From NCBI RefSeq assembly GCF_016765655.2, contig NZ_CP086106.1:4982501-5046500 (forward strand): a stretch of 64,000 nt of DNA, written 5' to 3'. The DNA is from Skermanella mucosa. GTDB taxonomy: Bacteria > Pseudomonadota > Alphaproteobacteria > Azospirillales > Azospirillaceae. This document shows, piece after piece, positions 60,896-64,000 of this stretch. The notes below the pieces were generated by a model that worked only from the letters and a program-made list of their open reading frames with translations, made no database searches and was not told the DNA's origin. The position numbers and the translations under genes were made by a program. How positions within the stretch are numbered: the first letter of the stretch is position 1; every line of letters begins with the position of its first letter.

Positions 60896-61699
60896 TTACG
60901 CCTTCAGCTTGTAGCCGGTGGACAGCATGCGCAGCAGCAGGACCGCAAGCGCCGCGTTGATGCCCAGCATGACCGCGACGCCGATCGCCAGGGTGCCGTC
61001 GGACTGGCCGATGAAGCCGTAGCGGAACCCGTCGATCATGTAGAAGAACGGGTTGAAGTGCGCCAGCCACCAGAAGGCCGGGGGCAGCCGGTCCACCGAA
61101 TAGAAGGTGCCGGACAGGAAGGTCAGCGGCGTCACCACGAAATTGGTGAAGGCCGCGATATGGTCAAACTTCTCCGACCAGATGCCGCCGATCATGCCGA
61201 GCTGGGCCAGCATCATGGACGCCATGAAGCCGTGGAACAGGATGAAGGCCGGGGAATGGAAGCCCAGCGGCACGAAGGACCAGATCGCCGCCCCGGTCAC
61301 GACGCCGACCAGCAGCCCGCGGGTCACCCCGCCGCCGACGAAGGCCACCGCCATCTCCAGCGGGGACAGCGGCGGCATCAGCACGTCCACGATGTTGCCC
61401 TGGACCTTTGATATCACCACCGAGGACGACGTGTTGGCGAAGGCGTTCTGCGCCATCGCCATGACGATCAGGCCCGGCCCCAGGAAGACCAGGAACGGCA
61501 CGCTGCCCGCCATCCGCACGACGCCGCCCAGCGCCAGCGCGAAGACGGCGTAGAACAGCAGCGTGGTGACGACCGGCGCCGCGATGGTCTGGGTATAGAC
61601 CTTTATGAACCGATGCACCTCCCTCTGGTACAGGGTCCAAAGGCCGATCCAGTTGACGGTGCCGATATCGCGCGGCAAAGGCGGAAAATGGGTGCTCAT
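60896..61699 (-). CDS. ABC-2 type transporter permease (first copy)
   Basis: A 267-residue paralogue of the next gene. LWTLYQREVHRFIKVYTQTI, VVISKVQGNIVDVLMPPLSP and PLTFLSGTFYSVDRLPPAFW correspond segment by segment. It has six predicted TM helices. GAAGGG precedes the ATG. The upstream gene on the same strand is a chemoreceptor, so the partner ATPase must be encoded elsewhere. Confidence 0.9.
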   Translation of the reverse strand: MSTHFPPLPRDIGTVNWIGLWTLYQREVHRFIKVYTQTIAAPVVTTLLFYAVFALALGGVVRMAGSVPFLVFLGPGLIVMAMAQNAFANTSSSVVISKVQGNIVDVLMPPLSPLEMAVAFVGGGVTRGLLVGVVTGAAIWSFVPLGFHSPAFILFHGFMASMMLAQLGMIGGIWSEKFDHIAAFTNFVVTPLTFLSGTFYSVDRLPPAFWWLAHFNPFFYMIDGFRYGFIGQSDGTLAIGVAVMLGINAALAVLLLRMLSTGYKLKA

Positions 61700-61804
61700 G
61701 ATGCCCTTCAGCTAAGTGCGCGCACCCTAATGTGAAGCGGGCGCATGGCACAATTGCCGAGAGCGAATGGCTGGTGGGCGGCAACGCCGCACCCCCGGCC
61801 GGGC

Positions 61805-63262
61805 TTACGCCCGCAGTTGGCGGACGAAGTCGTGGACCTGGCCGTCCAGGCTTCGGACTTCCGTCATCAGGTCGTTGGCGAAGCTTCGCACCCGGCCCGC
61901 CCCGTCGCCGGTATGGTCCGCCGCCCGGCCGACGCCCTGGATGCCCTGGGCGGTGGCGGCGACGCCGGTGGCGACCAGCTGCGCCGTGGCGGCGATCTCG
62001 CGGGTGGCGGCGCTCTGTTCCTCCACGGCGGAGGCGATCGTCGAGGTCACCTGGTCGATCGAGGACACGGCCCCGGTGATCCGGCCGATGGCATCCACCG
62101 CCGACCGGGTGGCCTCCTGGATCTCGCCGATCCGGGCGGTGATCTCCACGGTGGCGTTCTCGGTCTGGCCCGCCAGTCCCTTGACCTCCGCCGCGACGAT
62201 GGCGAAGCCCCGGCCGGCCTCGCCGGCGCGTGCCGCCTCGATGGTGGCGTTCAGCGCCAGCAGGTTGGTCTGCGAGGCGATCGCCTGGATCAGTTGGACC
62301 ACGTCGCCGACCTGGGCGGCGCCGCGGGACAGCGCCTCGACCGCGACGGCGACCGCCCTGGCCTGCTGGTTGGCGTCGTCGGTCATGCGCGAGGCGCTGG
62401 CGATCTGGCGGCTGATCTCGCCGATCGAGGCGGTCAACTCGTCGCTCGCGGTGGCGACGCTCTGCACGCCCGCCGATACCTCCTCCGCCGAGGACGCGGA
62501 CGCTCCCGCATCGGTGCGGGTTTCCTCCGCGGTCCGGGCCAGCGCCTCGGCCTCGTGCCGGACCTGCTCGGAGACCTGGCGGAGGCTCGCCGAAACGCTG
62601 CCCACGCCCTGCTGGAAGGCGGCGGCCAGCGCCATCATGTCGTCGCGCCGGCGGCGCTCGGCGGCCTGCCGTTCCTCCTCGCGGCCCGCGGCCAGCCGCT
62701 CGTTCTCCGCCTGGGCAAGCCGGACCTCATGGAGCGCCGTCTCGGAGGTCCGAAGCGCCTGCCCCAGCCGGGTGACCATCCAGACCAGGACGCCTGTCTC
62801 CAGCACGACGATCACGGCATGCAGGACGACGCGCCCGAGATCGCCGCCGCCGGGAAACACCGCCGCCGGCAGGGCGAAGTTGAGGACCAGGTGGTGGACG
62901 GCGGTGGCGCCGGCCCCCAGCAGGATCGTCACCGGACAGGCGAAGCCGGCCAGCATCGCCAGGGCCGCGAAATAATACATATGCATGTCGATCTGCCAGA
63001 CGGACCCGCGCATGTCGTAGACGAGGGCGGAGACCGTCATCACGAACGCGACCGCGACGACGCTCCGCGCGGACAGGCCGGTCGGGTCGCGCCAGACGGC
63101 AAGGCTGGCCGCCAACGCGGCGAAGCCCGCCAGGGAGACGGCTCCCACCGTGTCGCTCTCCGGGTAAAACCAAGCCAGGGCAAGGATCAGGGGAACATGC
63201 AGCCACAGCAAGGCGACGGAGAACAGCGCCATGTTCCGGCGCTGGTTCATCAAACCGGTCAT
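61805..63262 (-). CDS. Methyl-accepting chemotaxis protein, multi-TM N-terminus
   Basis: A 485-residue receptor. Residues ~10-165 hold about six hydrophobic segments and no large periplasmic domain, including [15 protein letters not shown] and [14 protein letters not shown]. The rest is a coiled coil with the signalling tip [20 protein letters not shown] followed by [20 protein letters not shown] receptor sensing from within the membrane (e.g. energy or redox state) is possible but inferred. The start overlaps the stop of a small upstream gene (ATGA). Confidence 0.93.
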   Translation of the reverse strand: MTGLMNQRRNMALFSVALLWLHVPLILALAWFYPESDTVGAVSLAGFAALAASLAVWRDPTGLSARSVVAVAFVMTVSALVYDMRGSVWQIDMHMYYFAALAMLAGFACPVTILLGAGATAVHHLVLNFALPAAVFPGGGDLGRVVLHAVIVVLETGVLVWMVTRLGQALRTSETALHEVRLAQAENERLAAGREEERQAAERRRRDDMMALAAAFQQGVGSVSASLRQVSEQVRHEAEALARTAEETRTDAGASASSAEEVSAGVQSVATASDELTASIGEISRQIASASRMTDDANQQARAVAVAVEALSRGAAQVGDVVQLIQAIASQTNLLALNATIEAARAGEAGRGFAIVAAEVKGLAGQTENATVEITARIGEIQEATRSAVDAIGRITGAVSSIDQVTSTIASAVEEQSAATREIAATAQLVATGVAATAQGIQGVGRAADHTGDGAGRVRSFANDLMTEVRSLDGQVHDFVRQLRA

Positions 63263-63573
63263 TTCGAGGGGGTATCCGCTGGCAGGCACCCGGACATTGC
63301 GCGCGCGTCCAGGAGCAGATAAGCATCGTCAGGATGCCGGGGATCGTCCCCGGCATCCGGGCGCGCGACGATGATGAAGGACCGGGGCGCCGAGACCGGC
63401 AGCCAGCCGGCTTCGGACACCCGGGAGATGGCGTCCGTGACGGCGGTCCGGGGATCGAACACGACCATCACCGCATGGCCGGGCCTGGGCGACAGGGTCA
63501 GGGCGCCGCTGACGGCCAAACCGCCCGCGAAGAGGGCGCAAGCCGGAAGTAGTTCCGCCATCCGACGACCCAT
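63259..63573 (-). CDS. Small secreted or membrane-anchored protein, unknown
   Basis: A 104-residue protein with an N-terminal hydrophobic segment ([20 protein letters not shown]). The mature part [20 protein letters not shown] and [14 protein letters not shown] looks like a small alpha/beta domain. It is translationally coupled to the chemoreceptor gene (ATGA overlap), which suggests an accessory role. A TTG start at 63594 is an alternative. I recognise no family. Confidence 0.65.
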   Translation of the reverse strand: MGRRMAELLPACALFAGGLAVSGALTLSPRPGHAVMVVFDPRTAVTDAISRVSEAGWLPVSAPRSFIIVARPDAGDDPRHPDDAYLLLDARAMSGCLPADTPSK

Positions 63574-63689
63574 GGCCACGTCCGTCCGAACCAAAGGAGT
63601 GAAAATCTAAAATCCCGTCTTTCCAAAATAGGGTAATTCATCCGGATTCATATTACATTTTAGCCATATATCTCTTGACCGATCCGGAT

Positions 63690-63730
63690 CCACCACTTGG
63701 ACGACCACCACTTGGCCGACCACTGCTTGA
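63690..63730. repeat. 15-bp tandem repeat (2.7 copies)
   Basis: CCACCACTTGGACGA, CCACCACTTGGCCGA, then CCACTGCTTG. It lies 29 bp before the recX start. The 14-mer CACCACTTGGCCGA also occurs at the glc operator (27869-27882). Confidence 0.6.
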
Positions 63731-63758
63731 AAAACCCAGCCCAACAGGAGCCTCGATC

Positions 63759-64000
63759 ATGTCCTCCACCCCGGGTTCCACCCCGCCGGGACGGCGGCAG
63801 CAGAAGCCGGTCACCGCCCAATACCTGGAGAACGCGGCGCTCTACTATCTCCAGCGTTTCGCCAGCTCGTCGGCCAACCTTCGCCGGGTCCTGATGGGCA
63901 AGGTGGAACGGTCGGCGCGTGCCCATGGGACCGACCGGGCCGAGGGCGCCGCCCTGGTCGAGGCGCTGATCGAGCGTTACCAGCGCAGCGGGCTGCTGGA
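63759..64000 (+). CDS. recX: RecX-family regulator, 3'-truncated by window edge
   Basis: The first ~80 residues are present. VTAQYLENAALYYLQRFASS followed by SANLRRVLMGKVERSARAHG, then LVEALIERYQRSGLL, is the opening of RecX proteins, small helical-repeat inhibitors of RecA filaments. No recA gene lies upstream in this window. AGGAG is 8 bp before the ATG. Confidence 0.85.
   Translation, partial: MSSTPGSTPPGRRQQKPVTAQYLENAALYYLQRFASSSANLRRVLMGKVERSARAHGTDRAEGAALVEALIERYQRSGLL

Noticed and set aside
63690-63730. CRISPR-like repeat array
   Set aside because: Units are 15 bp with no spacers; no cas genes are near.

Overview
The window is high-GC DNA from an alphaproteobacterium, most likely an Azospirillum/Skermanella-type member of the Rhodospirillales. 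That placement rests on the GapR-family (DUF2312) protein, the DUF1244 protein, the 41-residue L36 form, the argD-argF-hslO order and the general codon bias. It is an inference from gene content; no marker gene that would settle it is present.

Positions 1-10940, all on the minus strand, are a compact T7-like (podovirus) morphogenesis module. In transcription order it holds an uncharacterised prophage gene, a possible permuted papain-fold protein, a small Pro/Ala-rich protein, a head-to-tail connector (portal), a scaffold, a capsid, a small protein, tail tubular proteins A and B, a coiled-coil internal virion protein, and a tailspike cut by the window edge. Two toxin-less antitoxin-like genes (MqsA-like and HigA-like) sit between scaffold and capsid, and the HigA-like one lies between ~100-bp direct repeats. 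The module's promoter at 11014-11042 carries three GGAA repeats spaced exactly 11 bp. It is divergent from an HTH-S24 (CI/LexA-like) repressor gene. A further putative leaderless gene at 11817 has a GGAAT/ATTCC palindrome at its promoter.

Positions 12155-18000 are chromosomal housekeeping and regulation: gapR, DUF1244, a carboxylate-amine ligase with an N-formylglutamate amidohydrolase, an EamA transporter, and FadR-type and IclR-type regulators. 18098-21872 is a FecR/OmpA/CHASE2-histidine-kinase operon. 22164-28123 holds pyruvate kinase, the glycolate oxidase operon glcDEF and rpmJ. A TGGTATYACCA operator occurs both before the FadR-type regulator gene and before glcD, which suggests they form one regulon.

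28223-41592 holds a methyltransferase, a four-gene MCE (Mla/Pqi-type) lipid transport operon, a solute-binding protein divergent from a hybrid histidine kinase, a 5'-nucleotidase, an alanine/glycine:cation symporter and an EthD protein. 41693-44555 is a visibly AT-richer island with a DUF262-DUF1524 (GmrSD-like) nuclease and about 1 kb of gene debris, ending at the 3' end of tRNA-Gly(CCC).

44716-64000 returns to core genes: a GNAT acetyltransferase, an Ynj-type ABC transporter without a binding protein, apaG, folE, trkH, an HTH regulator, a SPOR-tailed D-Ala-D-Ala carboxypeptidase, argD-argF-hslO, a CsgG/DUF4810/DUF799 lipoprotein operon, two tandem ABC-2 permeases with no ATPase, a chemoreceptor and the start of recX. 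At least two copies of an intergenic palindromic repeat family and several short inverted-repeat elements lie between genes.
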